64,000 bases of DNA from Unio delphinus (Eukaryota > Mollusca > Bivalvia > Unionida > Unionidae): the NCBI GenBank assembly GCA_029339505.1, contig JAQISU010000166.1, positions 3,093,001 to 3,157,000 on the forward strand, read 5' to 3'. Positions 1-15,000 of this stretch are shown here, one piece after another (position 1 is the stretch's first letter; each line of letters opens with the position of its first letter). The position numbers and the translations under genes were made by a program. The notes beneath the pieces are model-generated. The model had not been told where the DNA came from, ran no database searches, and saw only the letters and a list, made by a program, of their open reading frames with translations.

Positions 1-190
1 TTGCATTATTAACAGATGGAGACGGATGTGCATGGCCATGTTTATTAAAGCTGAACTTGATTGGCCCTGGAGTCCCTGGGGTTGGTGTGGCATCTTTGTT
101 GCTATGGTGAGAACTGACAGAAGTGCTGGCTTGATTGAATGAACTTGCAGATATGCATGTATGGCCTGGTGATACAATCTGACTCCGAGA
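1..190 (-). CDS. DCAF1: DCAF1 exon, low-complexity linker (runs off window)
   Basis: At least 63 codons starting [16 protein letters not shown] after the acceptor GTCCTAG, in phase with the previous exon. The segment is rich in Ser, Pro, Thr and His and contains [10 protein letters not shown], the type of sequence that lies between LisH and WD40 in DCAF1. It is cut by the left window edge. Confidence 0.8.
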
Positions 191-3100
191 CTAGGACAAA
201 AACAAAAGCATTCAATATTTTTTAACTTTGAGCGATTCTTCAACAACTGATATAAAGCTAGTAGGTGTGCAATGCAAATGGCATCACTCTCTACTTATTG
301 CATGAAAACAACCTAAACGAAAAAAAAATATATGCCAAAAACCAAAGTTAGGAGAAAATGGGCATTCAGGGTCTATAACTCTTATCATCAATGTTTGGAG
401 TTCTGAAACCATCTCTTGAGTTCCTCAGCAATATCAAGATTTTTTTAATAATAGCTACTATGCTAACACCAAACAACATCAGATTTGTATAGTTCCTTTG
501 CTATATTGATTACAAAGATCTGCTGTCACAGAGATGTAATTCTTCTAAAAGAAAGGCAACAAGTCCATTAAAATTAGACTTGTATATGATAAACCTTTAT
601 TAAGCACACCTTCACGTTATAGACGATTCATCTACATAATGGAATCCAATTATGTGAATATGTATGCTGTTATATGCAATACTTCATATGAAGGCATTGT
701 CAAAGGCAAGATTTTCTCCTTTACTAGATGGTTTCAAAAATCAAAAAAAAAAAAAAAATGGCACAAATTTCCTTTTAGTTCTTTTCTCTTTACTTGGCAG
801 GAGAAAATTATGAATCTTCTGCTTTCATTTTCGACATCATTAGAAGTTGAATATTATGATGAGATACAGTGATAGCGGCAATTGTTTGTGTAATCCAATA
901 TGGCAGTTAAAGACCTGCATGGTAGCCTTGAATTTAAATGAACCAATCATATTTTAGAACTCCATATTTACTCTTGGAATGGAACTAGATGTCTTCTATA
1001 AACAGAAAATTGCAAGAAATTTTTTATTAAATTTTTTTAATTAAAAAATGGATTTTTTACAAGAAAAACAGCCATATCTGGGTCACAAATACAGAACAAA
1101 TATGGAAAGAAAATGGGACACTTGGCAGCTATGAATTATTTCTATTTCTATTTATGTTTTCATTAGTTGGATTCAATTTGACTGATAATGCTGTGTATCA
1201 ATTTATATTGACTTGTTACAAATGGATAAGCCATTTCACCATCTGTTCTTTTAGATAACCTCGTGTACAGTAACCTAATACTACATTCCAGATATTTCAA
1301 TGAGTGACCAGTGTGCAAAAAAAAAAAAAATGTAAATGTACTGGCTGTAAAAAGAAGAGGGGGGGGGTGTGTTTTTTTCCCATTCTTCTAATTTTCTTGA
1401 TTTAGGCTGCTTCATTTCAATATTCTAAAGCAGCATATCCAGTAAGATTCTTTTTCTTAGCTGGTTTCTGAAGTCCAGTTAGGGTTGTGTGTAATTGCAA
1501 TTAGTACCACATCACTGGAAATGTGGCCAGGGTAAGAGAAGTGTTTTGTAACTGGACTTCTGTCCAGCTTCTTTGTGATCAGATCTGTGAAGATTAATCC
1601 TTTTGTGTAGCTTTTCAGTTTCTCCAACATAGTGAAGGCCACAGATCTTACAACTGATTACATTCTCTTTGCATGCTATGTTTGGATCATGTAAGTTCAG
1701 TTTATCAATTGTTTCTATGATAAAAAATGTACTGGTCCCAATCATAAGTTAACAGGTTATGTTAACACTCGCATGCACACACACTAACCATAATAAGAAA
1801 AGGGCAAGTAATACTTAAAGCGAGATTGGTTAATACTAGTTGGACACAAGAAGCACCATTCCATTATCAATATATTCAAGCCCCTCCAAATCAATGAAAC
1901 TGGACAGAGATATATGAATATAAACAAAACAAATGGGACAAACCTATTGATAATAACCTGGTTGATAAAATGAGCAACCATTAATATTTATAAAAAATTA
2001 ATTAACAAAACATCTTTCCAAATTCAGATAAAAGACTTTAGAAGCAACTTACATACAGAATAAGGATTACAGTTCAAGGCTTGTGTCATGTGACTACTGG
2101 CTGCTGGGCATTTGTCCATTGTTAGATCTCTAATTTCCTTATTTTCTATTTATAGTAACTGTATACTAAAACAGTTCTAAGAAAGCAGACTAGTTTCTGG
2201 AATGTGAAACCAGTTATCATAGATTCATTATATTTTCTGATACACATATAGTGGACCAGTTCAAATTGGAGGAAAAAAATGGGATTTTGTTAAACTTAAA
2301 AATGTTGTTAAACTTAACCCTTAAAGTGCTGCATTGTTTTGCAGTACAAGGTCCCTCAGTGCTGAATTGTTTGAGGGAAAAAAAAGAAGAAAACTGCCGA
2401 GTTTTTAAATTGCATGTATTTCAATAAATATAAACAACTGATAGACAAACCCTTTATGAAAAATGACAGTGGATGTTTAAACTTTAAGATTAGAATCAAG
2501 ACACGTGTAAGTTTAACATTTGCATGTACAGATGTAAATACAGGTAAAATGACCAGTTACAATTGTATTTCATCTGTATTTCTGTTTGTTTTTTAAAGTT
2601 CAAATATATCTAAGAAATGTTATATTCTTAAGTAGTCCAACCATGCACATGTTATGTCTGTCACAATGTTATATATAATTTTGAAAATCACAGGTAAAGG
2701 AAGGGTGACAGTTTTGCAAAAATCCACTATATCACAGTCAGTAATTAACGTTCATGAAAAACTTTCACCTGTTATTTATTCTAACATTAAAACCTAGGTT
2801 CATATTGGTGATTAAACTTCAGCAAAGGCTTCTTTTTATTTTCCAATCATTAGGCCGATTTTGTGTAAAGAGTCACCTTAATTGTTCTCATTGTCTGGCA
2901 GGTGTAAATGGAATAGCTAGAAATCTATCCCATACTTATTTTTTGCTGAAGTATGCGGTTGATATCACAATATCAGTAGCCCAGTAAGAATCGAGATCAG
3001 ACATATGTACCAAACCTATTGCTATAATCAATGGAAAAAAGTTTTAGATGATCAGGTATGACAGGCCGCCATTTCTCCATGAGACCATTTTCCTTCAAGT

Positions 3101-6100
3101 CTGCCACATGAACTCTCTGAATCTGCATTACAATTTGTTTGATCTACTATCAGATACAATAACTCATCATCTAAGAAAAAGTCTTCAGTAGTCCGTAGGT
3201 TCATTATTCACCATCTCTACATTTAATTTTAAATTACCAGTAAATGGGGGTTGACAGGCACGCGATCTTTTCACGTCAAGCGAGCATGTATGTCTGACTC
3301 CAGTTCCCCGTAAATTCCTGGCTCAAAATCATTCATGGGTATTTCCATCAATACTACGCTTACTCCAATTATGTCATCTTTCTAAATTCTTCAAAATCAT
3401 TATTATGATCACTATCAGAAGCGAGTATTTCTTGCAAGAAATCAATATCGTATTCAGCGTCGGCAATTTTAATTTTTTACAGGTACCATGTGTTTAAAAG
3501 CAAGTATTTGTAAAACTTCATCGTTAAATGTATAGTAAAGTACAGAAAATGCTTGTTACGGGCCTTTTTAAACCATCAAATATAGTTTTACATGCAGTCA
3601 TTGCTAGTTGAAGCAATAGTACATTGTTGGTTACCCCGAAAGTAACTTAAGTCGCGACAAGCACTACGAGACATCGATCGGCCACGCAACTACTGTCGCA
3701 ACTAGCACTTTAAGGGTTAATGTTGAATCTGAAAAAGGATAAATCAAGAGTACTTTTAAAAAATTTGAAAGAAGAATTTGACAGTGATGTACCGTATTTA
3801 CCGTATATGTTGGGACACCGTATTTGTTGGGACACCATAATTTTATTTTAAAAGTAATTTTTTTGTGCACTGTATATTCTGGGACACATAGCTTTTTTTG
3901 AAGCGTAAGTTGTGGGACACCTTTTAAATCATTCGAAAAGTACATGTCAGAAAATGTACTCAAACGTATATTTTATTAAGCAAAACTTTAAAAAAGAAAA
4001 CTCCGAGTGTTGTTTGTTTTCAATTTTAGTAAAAATATATTCAGAGAGAGAGAAAAAGAAAGAGACAGAGAGAGAGATATACCAGTAGATAGTGACTGTA
4101 CTTTGTTTTCTAATAATTTATGTCGACAAACTGCCAGTTCCGACCCATACTTTGTTCAACAATTAGTTGATCTTGCCGCCAGGCTTTTGATGTCGCGGTC
4201 GGATCAAAAAAACATAGCAGCACATTTTCTCACCACTCTTCAGCTAGTTAAGTCTTTGATCTTGCCGACTCGCTTGTGAGTCATGTTCTTCAGATGTACT
4301 CTTACAATGACAGCATGTACATCTGTGGGTCATTCAGCCACTGAATTTTCTGATTGTAAATATCAGCACAGCTAAAAGGATCAATTGATGAACACGATTT
4401 CCCAATCAACAGGTGGTCGAAGCAGGATTAGCAAGCCCTTAAATTTACAGTCCAGGAAATTTATGCGTACAGAGGACTCCTGTATACGTGATTTTCTGAA
4501 CTCCATATATAAAAATTGTGTGAAAATACGGATTACGCTTTTCCGAGACATTTGAAAGTGATCGGTGATTAAAACAAGTTTTTTTTTGCTGTGAAAGTTT
4601 CGTTTTTAACTTTATTTACATTTACGATGGCTACCAACTGCAAGGTAAAACGCAAATTAAATTTACAGTTTCTGGAAACTAAATATCTGGCTTGTAAGGA
4701 AGTTAATGGATGTACATCTCGCAAAGAGGTCTGTGAAATTTTTTGATAATGTGAGAATGCTGACGTTGAATTTCGTATCAGGATGTGATCAATGCATTTT
4801 AATTTGGATTTTATTACACAAAGGTAACCAAAATGTAATTTATCAATATACAAGTGTATTTCACACTGATACTGTCTTCATGTTAAATCTTTTTTTTCAG
4901 GCACCCCCCCTCCGCCCCCACTTATCTCAACATCCGCCTATGTCGATACTATTTCTTCGGGCCCGAGGATAACGAGATAAATGGGTAGGACTGTACCCAC
5001 AAACTTTAAATGATTTTCAGATCAGATCTGGCTTGTCCTGAAGCGATTCGACTGCTTTCAAAATGCAGTCCACAACTGTTTGTTTATCTGCACTCTTAAT
5101 ACGAGACGTGTGGTCATTTTCCTTGGCTTCCCTATGTCGGCCGACTTTGTATACACATGCATAGTTTAAAAAAATCTCCACGCTAATAGGAATCCAATGT
5201 CAGCTTCCGGGGTCGGTCTGTTTTGTAATAAATTAACCTTTGTATTTGATATCCTGCCAGTAAGTTCAAACAATGAGTTTATGGCTGTTACAAGGTGTGT
5301 TTATTCAACACCTGGGCTTTCAGTTATATGCCGTCTGCAGTCATAATTGATACAAACTGGTTATTCGGTAAATAGTATATACAGCATTAACTTGCTTTAA
5401 TAATACTTTTTGTATCCCATGGAATCAAAAAGATTGTCATTTGTACTTGCAGTGAATGTATTTCTAATAATGATTTTAGTTTGCGAGATATTGTCATATT
5501 GTTACCCTGGATATAATACACTCTTGGTTATTTTGTAACTTACACCGTATCACGCGTAAATGTCAGTTGCTTTCGACCAATGGGGCTGAAAATTCTAACT
5601 CTTTCTTTCTCTATCTCATTCATATGTGATTTTGCGGAATCCAGTTTTCATTTTCATAACATTCAAACCTTTGAGGACAACTAAACATGATTCGTTTCTC
5701 AATATTCACGTCAATGACTAATGTGTTGCGTTGTCTGACGAAAGCTATTACGCTATGGATAATGGATTCATGCGCTACTCATACGGAGTTTGTGGATATA
5801 TTTTTCCTTTAATAAAATGCTAATGTCGACAAAAAATGTGAAAAATGATGACATTACAAGTTTAGTTTCTTATTTATTTTATTTTATGATCAAATACGCA
5901 TTTTATTTATCTATTTTATTGTAACATGCGGTGTGGCCAGTTGTTGGTGGGGGGGGGGGGGAATTGAACATGTTTTTCATTTCCCAAGTCTTGGGACACA
6001 TGATGTAGGTTTAAAAAAAGTTCACCATAAGCTCTGGGACACGAAAAAAAATAATTATTTTTTCGTGTCCCAACATATGCGGTAAATACGGTAACACAGC

Positions 6101-9010
6101 ATTCATCATTTGTTGACTATTCGCGAAAGTTACACATGTAGACTACTTAATGTGAATGTTATGCCTAAATAATTTGTCAGTTGGTTTTGTGTCCATATTC
6201 TCTTACTAGTTACTAATCTACATTAATTTAGTTAAGAATTTTAACTTCAGATTCAGGTAAGTAACAAAATGAAATGTGCATTTTCATAGCGTTTTCTGCA
6301 ATCATGGCATGTAATACATATTTTGCTCTTTTTATGCTCAGATGATCCTTTTTTGACATTTATATTAATAATAATTACGCTTATACTTCTCTAGGAGGTT
6401 GGTATGATGAACTTACAACAAAGCAGTTCAAGTTCACATTTAATATCATTGTTCTTTCATACCCAGGTAAATCATCGTTAAAATCATTGGGTACCTGGTA
6501 GAAATTTCTTAAAATTTTGACAGCGTTTAGGGAATAATAGTGCCACGAAAAGAGAAAGCAATGCAATATCAGGTAATATATTATAGCTAATAAAATGTCA
6601 TAGCTATAGCACCGAAAAATAACCTTTCTCACGTGAAAAAACACAGAAGTGCAAGAACCTAATTATTAAATCTCACTGTCTTTTATTGAAATGTTTCTTT
6701 ACCACCTATGTTTTTAACACAGGGAGGGGGCCCCCGAGTGGCCCTGTAGTCTAAAACGCTGTCCGTTACGGATCACTGCCATCTCACCTCTGTCTGCGTG
6801 GATTCGAGTCTAAGATTCGGCTAATGTAGTTATGTGAGAAAGCTTGCCAGTAGTTTCTCGTGGGTCGGTGGTTCTTTCCGGAGGTTTTCTGGGTTCTTCC
6901 TCCACCATTAATACTGGCCGCCATGTATAGCCTAACATTGTGCTGAAATTTGGCATTAAACCATAAAAAACAAAAAACAAATAACACTGGGAGAACAGAC
7001 CTGAATAATAAAGACAAAACCTCATATTATATAATCATCTAGAGACTCTGAGTGGTCTGAAGCACTCTTCGTTACGGATCACTGCTGTCTCACCTGTCTG
7101 CGTGGGTTCGAATCTCAGATTTCGGCCAATGTGGATACGTGAGAAAGCTTGCCAGTAGCTTCTCATAGGCTGGTGGTTCTTCGAGGGGTTTTCCTGGGTT
7201 CTTCCTTTACCATTAATACTGGCCACCATGTATAGCCTATTGTGTGCTGAAAAATGGTGTTAAACCCTACAACAATAACAACAATAATAAAATCATCTAA
7301 GCATTGTACTACAAAATGAAATAAATTAAGAGCAATGTTTGGAATATTTCCAAATTAGAACTGGAGTATAGGTGAAGCCTTACAATTTCTTATAACACAA
7401 GATATAATAATATCTTGTTTGCTTTTAAAAAAATTTATAAATGATCATAATTTAATTTAATTTTTAAGATAGAAAGGAACTAAAAATCCTTTTTAAAAAA
7501 AATAGCTTTGTGCTTATAAAACTTTAAACACAAAATTACTGTCCAAAATATTGCCTAAACTTACATAACTCTATACAAACAAATAACTAAACTAAACAAA
7601 ACAAATAATGTGATGTGACTAGTTTGAAAGCTGGTGAACTGACTGCCCACAAGCAGCGAACAATGCCTTACACACTTTCAATGAAACCCCCCCAAAAAAC
7701 CACAACCAAGATCACAAAACCCATAGAAGGGGCCCCGAGTGGCCGAGTGGTCTAAAGCGCTGTCCGTTACGGACCACTGCCATCTCACCTCTGTCTGCGT
7801 GGGTTCGAGTCTAAGATTCGGCTAATGTAGTTAAGTGAGAAAGCTTGCCAGTAGCTTCTCGTGGGTCGGTGGTTCTTTCCGGGTTTTTTCCGGTTTCTTC
7901 CTCCACCACTAATACTGGCCGCCATGTATAGCCTAAATATTGTGCTGAAAAATGGCGTTAAACCATAAAAAACAAACAAAACAAACAAACCCATAGAACC
8001 TGCACAACACACAGAACCCACAAAGTTTTATTAGAATATTCCAACAAATATGAGCTACTATGGCAACAGTACATTTAGTTGATTTCCACACTGATTATAT
8101 AAAGAAATTACCACCTCAATACTTTACACATTACTACCTTACTGTATTGCTCCCCCCCCCCCCAATAAAATCAGTTAATTTTTTGCAACACATACCATGA
8201 GTTGCTCAAAGCAATGATTCAGAAGCTGTGTTAAGTAATTCACTTTTAAAATATTACAGATGTAGACCGCATGATCAGGGAAGTAAGCACGTTTGTAAGA
8301 AGCAAAATAACGAGAAAATCAAGACTTAAATATCATGACATACAAAAACTAAATGAGGGCTATAAACACAATGAGCATGTATTGTACAGTCTAAATTGGT
8401 TGATTACACATAGTCATTAATCAAATTATCAAGGTTGCTAATGGCTGGCATTGATACTCATGATTTTAGCTACTCAAAACATGTAGAGACTATACCAGCT
8501 AATAATTACCTGACGAGGCTAAAAAAACATAGAATCATAGAAAATAATAATGATAAATCATTTTACAAATTTGCCAATAATACAGACAGCATTAGGCTTG
8601 TATGAGTAGTGTTTACTGTTTATATATATTTTTAACTCTAAACATGCAGGTCATTACAGCATCATCAATGCTACACAAAAATCAGCATGCATGTATGGCC
8701 TTTCCACCTACTTACCATCTATCTCATGTACAAATTAACGGCCATGCTCTTATATGTCAACAGTTATAAAACATTTGGGTAATATTTTAAAATCCAAGGA
8801 TATCATGATACAATACAGATTTCTGTATACTCCAACAAACATGCTTTAATGTAAATTTATGAATTGTTCTCAACAAAAATTTGATTATTCAAATCTTATT
8901 GCTGCAATGTTTTCAAACTTTACTGAATATATGAAAGAAAACTAGTTATTGGTTATAATGATGGTCTTCATTTTCTGTTAAGTCTTGTAAAATGGAACTG
9001 TGCCTCTATG

Positions 9011-9071
<61 letters not shown>

Positions 9072-12000
9072 CACACACACACACACACACAACACACACA
9101 CAAACACAGATTTGAAGATGTAATGTAATTGCCTGTTGTTTTTTCAAATATGACAAAGATATCTAACAGATAATTGTATCTTGAAAAATCTCGAAATGTG
9201 ACATTTCTATAAATTCTTGTATTATAGATAGAGGGAACAAATGTTATTCTTAAATGTCTTATATAATTTCATTCTTAACATTGATGGATACATTCTGTCC
9301 ATGTAGATGTATTTGATTATCTATAAATAAGATATCTAGGATCTTTGATGTTTAAGATATACTTTTATTTTATATTAATATTTTAATTAGATATACAGAC
9401 TATGCAGTCTGAAATATAAAAAAATCTTATTTTAAACTCATCTAATACTTTGAGTCTTTTTCTAAGATACGCAATAGTGTAAGATCCCATATACAAAATC
9501 TTATGACTTCAGTTAAAAGCTCTTATGCTAAATTCCATAAACAAAATCTTACAACTACAGTTAATATCCATCAAGCCACAACTAACCATTCTGTTGTTAA
9601 CTTACAATTTTGGGAGTGACGATTGGTGAGTTAAACAAGGCATGACCACCAGCTGGCAGTATAGGAGGAGGAGTTGAGGAGCGAGGTAGGTGGGCTTCCT
9701 GCTGTAGAACAGATGCTGCCTGAGCACAACCTGTAAACAAGAAACTTCCAGTACATTATATTTCAAACTCACAAAACATTTTGTTATCAATTCATTGTAC
9801 CTGCATTGCAAGCTATAAGAAAAGCTGTAAACTGAGTCAGCCGATGCATTTTATACTCAATAACATGTAATTTACTGTTAGCTGAGTTTTCATCTAAAAG
9901 GGAGTGATTCAAGTTGGCCCAAGATGCAGCAACAGCTACAACTTCATGAGCTTACATTTTCACAAAAGAGATGGTCCCTCTCAGTGAGGGAATGACAAAA
10001 CTCTTCATAGTGAGGACAATCTAAATATGGTGGCTTACAAAAAAAACACAGAAAGTCCTGAGAAGGAGAAGAGGAAACTTTAACCTTCCTTTCTTTAAGA
10101 AGAAGACAAATAAATGAAAATGCCCTAACTGGGTAAAGTAGTCCATCATAATCATATCAGCATAAAAACAGCTGAGACTGGGAATCTCAACAGGAACAGG
10201 CACTATTGCAGGAAACTGAATCTTGGTCAGAAACACTGAAGAAAACCAAATCATAGTTACCACTGAATTGTAAACAATCCTTTGACATAGGCATGGCATG
10301 GATTTTACTACTCTTCACTAAGGAGAGCAGAAGAGTCTTATGGGTTCTTGAAGGTAGATTCACTTACTGGCTCATAAAAAAAATGGTTTAGATACAGGTG
10401 GTCAATAATTTTTACAATAAAGGTGGGGGTCCACTCAATAAATTTCATAATTTGTCAAGGGCCGAATATTTAAACTATATTAATGAAATTACCTCACAAT
10501 CTATTGTATAAAGACTCCATTATCTTCTTTTCAAAATAAAGTAAATACAATTAAAAATGGGGGGTGGGTGCCAGATCAGATCAATGCATCTCCTAATGCA
10601 CCATTACAGAAAATCTTCTACTCTGCATTGTAACTAGGAAGTAGATTGCAGTATGACAGATGCAGTAGGTAACAATGCTAAAAAAAACTAGTCTTGGCAC
10701 ATCCACTGTTTGAAATGAGCCAAGAATGAAAGTGGGGATTTATGTGGAATGTTGTGTAGGAGAGATTCCCTGCACTGTTACAAAAGGTCTTTCCTTTATG
10801 GTAACCTCCTGGGCTTCTCTGCCAACAGGTTGAATACATCTTTGAATCATGACTGGGCTATCAGGTTGAGTCAAGACATGGAGATACTGACTTGGTCAAA
10901 GTATTAGTTTTACCAACTTGATACTGACTATATCAAAGTACTTGATTTTACTCAGAAGTACTTATTAAAAAGTATCCTACTCAGATTACTAACTAAAAGA
11001 AACCCAACACACTGGTACATGAAACCCTTTTACAGCCCATATTTGATATAAATATTCATGTCAAATTTAAATTGTCTCGGCTGTGTGGTTCTTACAGTCT
11101 TGATTACAAGATTTTCAAGATGGATGTTTGGAGAGTGAGAAATAGTGGTATGTGGAAGTATGAATGGACAGAAGCAAATCAAGACAGTCCTACTGCAAGA
11201 TATGGATGCATAATAAAACATTTTGTAATCAGTTAACTATACACCGGTCCCTCGATAACTCGCGCCCTGATAATTCGTGAACCCGCTTATAACGCGGTGT
11301 CTGGCGTGGATCCTGATTTTTCCCCAAAGAAAAAAAAAGGATATTTTAAAAATTTAAACATTTATACATTTCTCATTTTATCATCAAAAATGGTGACTAA
11401 TGCCCATAAAGATCGATTCCATATTGTGAAATTTGCAAATTCTAAATAAGATATCACATATTATATTCAGGTTTATTTGTTGATACACCGTCATCAATAC
11501 GCCATGAATAAAACGTCTGGTGAAATAGCAATCAATGAAAACGTCCGGTAAATGCTAACAGGTGGCAACAGATAATGAAATAAACAGCAATTAAATATCT
11601 TGCTGTGTGAAAACCACATTCTAATCCTTTAATTCCATTTCAATGTAAACATTATAATTGCAACATATTCTTTTCTACGAAAACATGAAAAGAGTCAATC
11701 AACCGTCACATCGAAACCCGTGAGTACTTCCGTGAGAACATAATTACCTGCTAGCTTTGTTTTGATCAACAAACTTGGTGAAGTGTTTGTTGCACTTAAG
11801 TAATCCATTAAAAGAGACCTGTGTTGTTTTATCACTTATGTCTCATGCATCGAATCAAGCAAGTGACAAATTTGCTCGACGGCAGCAAAATCAGGGAGTA
11901 ACACAAAAAATTAACTGATTTTTTTCAAAAAATTAAGTCATTTGTCCGGCGTATCATCAGTATTGTTGTGTTCTAATTTACATTGTTTCAAATTTTTCAT

Positions 12001-15000
12001 TTTATTTCTATCGCAATCAAATATATACACTGAATATGAATCGATCGATCGACATTGTTTCTCGAAAAGAGAGTCGATCTTTTGTATGAAACAAATACAT
12101 CTAATTTGGATCAAACAATAAAACAAGAATGTATCCAATTCAGCACAAAAATTAGTGACCTAATACACAATGTTTAAAGCGGTACATGTGTTAATCGAAC
12201 GGAAACCACGTGGAATAATGTTTTCGATTAACTCCTCAATATACGGTAATTTATCCTGAAATTAATGTTACTCTATGAGAAAAAAATAAACTACATCTTT
12301 ATGAAGAGATATTTTTTCACAGTTAATCACAGCACGATTATAAAGTGAGTATTAAAAACTAAAAATCTGCCACCAACCCACCCTTTTGCCTTTTTATTGA
12401 TCCTTTTGTTATTATAGGTCCCTCGATAACTCGCGCCTCACTTATAGTGCGGTCAATGTTTTTGGACCCTGATGTGCACGAGTTATCGAGGGAGTGGTGT
12501 ACTTAGTTCCAGCTCAAAACCTATGTTTGGTGAGATATACAAAATTCTGACAGTAAAAAAATGACCAATGTTACATTTGCATACCTTTGCTTAGTAAATG
12601 ATTATAGATCAACTGAAGTAGCTCTTTGTCTTGATAGAAAATTTTTGTCTGGGCTACAATGTCTGCCTGAAATTTAAAAATGGGTAGTTTTTCACAAGAC
12701 TTGCATTCCACTAAAAGAAGGAAATAAGGTTTTCAATAAATGGAACATTAATAACTTTAAGACTAAAGTTCTTAAATAACAAAACTCTATTAATAAACAT
12801 TAAAATAACTAACTGGTGTTAATAATACCCAGTGTTATAACATTCAGCTTCAATTAGGTTCCATTCTCATGCAAAATCAAGATTTTAAATTAAAATGACT
12901 AATACTTTTTATAAACAAATTATTAATATGTTTAAAATTAAAACGACATACTTCTATAATGAAAGTGACATACTTTTAAAATGAAAATGACTAATAGTTT
13001 TATAAAGAAAATGATTAATACTTTAATAATGAAAATGATTAATACTTTAATAATATCAATCATTAATACTTTTAAAATGACAATAACTGATACTTTTATA
13101 ATGAAAAGGACTAATTACTTTTATGGTGAAAATGACTGATACTTTTATAATAAAAAGGACAAATACCTTTATGGTGAAAATGACTGATACTTTTATAATG
13201 AAAATGACTGATACTTTTATAATGAAAAGGACTAATACCTTTATGGTGAAAATGATTGATACTTTTATAATGAAAAGGACTAATACCTTTATGGTGATAA
13301 TGACTGATACTTTTATAATGATAATGACTGATACTTTTATAATGATAATGACTGATACTTTTAAAATGAATGCTTAAAACTTACCCTTCTTATTTCCTCA
13401 AGTGAGGCATCATTGTATCCCTGTTTCCCTGAAACTTTTTCCATGAGTTCACTGGCATATTTACAAAACTTGACATGCTCCTGTCGCTTGTCTTGGAGAA
13501 CTGGCTCCTTCATTAATACTGACATGAAAAGAAAATATGAGATTTGCATGTTTGTTTGTTTGTGGACAGTGTTTTTAGACACATTGTTTTCTAAAATATT
13601 TTTTTTTTCATCTCCTTTAATTTTAGGACACAAATAGTAATAAAACAAGAGACACAATTTTAGCTTTTTTACAGTGGGATAAAAGCTTCCTTATCACTAA
13701 AATTTGCCTTGAGAATTAGTCAAATAAATTAAAACTTGAGAGAACCAAACCTCACTATTCTGGAAGTCACTTACTCTGAATAAATACCATTTCCTTTGTT
13801 TACTTCATGAGGAACAATCTCAATAGAAAACATGATAGAAGGCTATTTCAACCTTAAGTGAAAATTGTTCATGTTGTACAACTCTACAGTCACAAACATA
13901 AGTAACAGAGAAAAAGCAAAACAAACAAGTTTTATAAAACTCAATAAACAATTCAATTATTAAAGTCATAAATGAAAAATGTGAGAGGATCTTAGTATTA
14001 TGAAGTGAATCAAAACTAGTCCCTGAAAAAAGTCTATGAAAGTCTCGAATGAAAAGTTCCATATCAATCTCAATATTGGAAATGCACTGGTCCTCCAAGA
14101 ACTAAGATGTTGTCAAGATGGCATTGTCCTGAATTCCTTTGAATAATTTAAAACAGTTCCAGAATAATATCACAGTTCAAATTAAAATTTGTACGAAATG
14201 TCTTTGTCCAAGAATTCTGTATGAGCCTTTGTCCAAGAATTCTGTATGAGCACTAAAATATTTCCAGAGAAATCAATTAATCTTTTAAAATCCAAATAAC
14301 CTGAAGAAAATTTTAAATATAAGTCAAGCACTTGCTTCAACAGAAGAAAATGACTTGACATCAAGTGCTTTAAACCAAAACCGAGATTATTTATATAAAA
14401 CAAAGGTTATACAATAATTTGAAATGCAAAAGAGGTACTGGTATGAGGGTCACATAGTCATGTTTATATCACATACTCCCAATATGACCCTGACAAACAA
14501 CAATAATTTTACTCTAAGGAAAAAAAAAATGGTTTACTTCACTAAAACTATTTAGAAATCTAGTGTCATGTATCCAATAAAGCTTCGTTCAATAAAAATA
14601 AAAAAATTAAAAAAAGAACTTGTTTACGTGGCTGTTACTAATTTTGAATTAAGGTCAGGAACTAGGTCAGTCTTAGGTGTTTACAGTTAGAGATAGGAAA
14701 GATTTATATGACAAATCTCTTTTTTTACCATATATTTATTATACACGAGGTTAAAGAAAAAACAAAAAGTACTCTTATGAATATTAAACAGAGCACATGA
14801 AATAATACATTTTTAAAAACAGGATAGTGCATTTACTACTATGTTATCTCTTCCCTTGATGTGCCTGATGTCAAAGATTATATTCTGGTAACAACAAACT
14901 CCACCTTATTAGTCTTTGATTTTTATTTTTCATCATACCGATGAAAGTAAGGGGGTTGTGGTCACTAAACACAATAATCAAAGAAGCAGCTGAACTAAGT

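Larger units (their letters stand above)
191..9605 (-). other. DCAF1 intron, transposon-rich
   Basis: No coding exon was found. From left to right it holds a short copy of the inverted-repeat element also seen at 54 kb, a GIY-YIG fragment, a piggyBac-like element, a pogo-like element, three SINEs and a TA/CA dinucleotide run. I see nothing identifiable at 191-780, 6100-6720 or 8000-9000. Confidence 0.7.

Noticed and set aside
1512..1745. A host gene encoding the [12 protein letters not shown] frame
   Set aside because: GIY-YIG retroelement endonuclease pattern with a frameshift; better explained as a Penelope-like relic.
7728..7815. A tRNA gene at the SINE head
   Set aside because: The head is followed by a shared non-tRNA body and an AAAC-rich tail, and recurs four times, so it is a SINE.
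13123..13377. 84-codon MVKMTDTF repeat protein
   Set aside because: Translation of a 26-bp minisatellite that abuts an exon donor.
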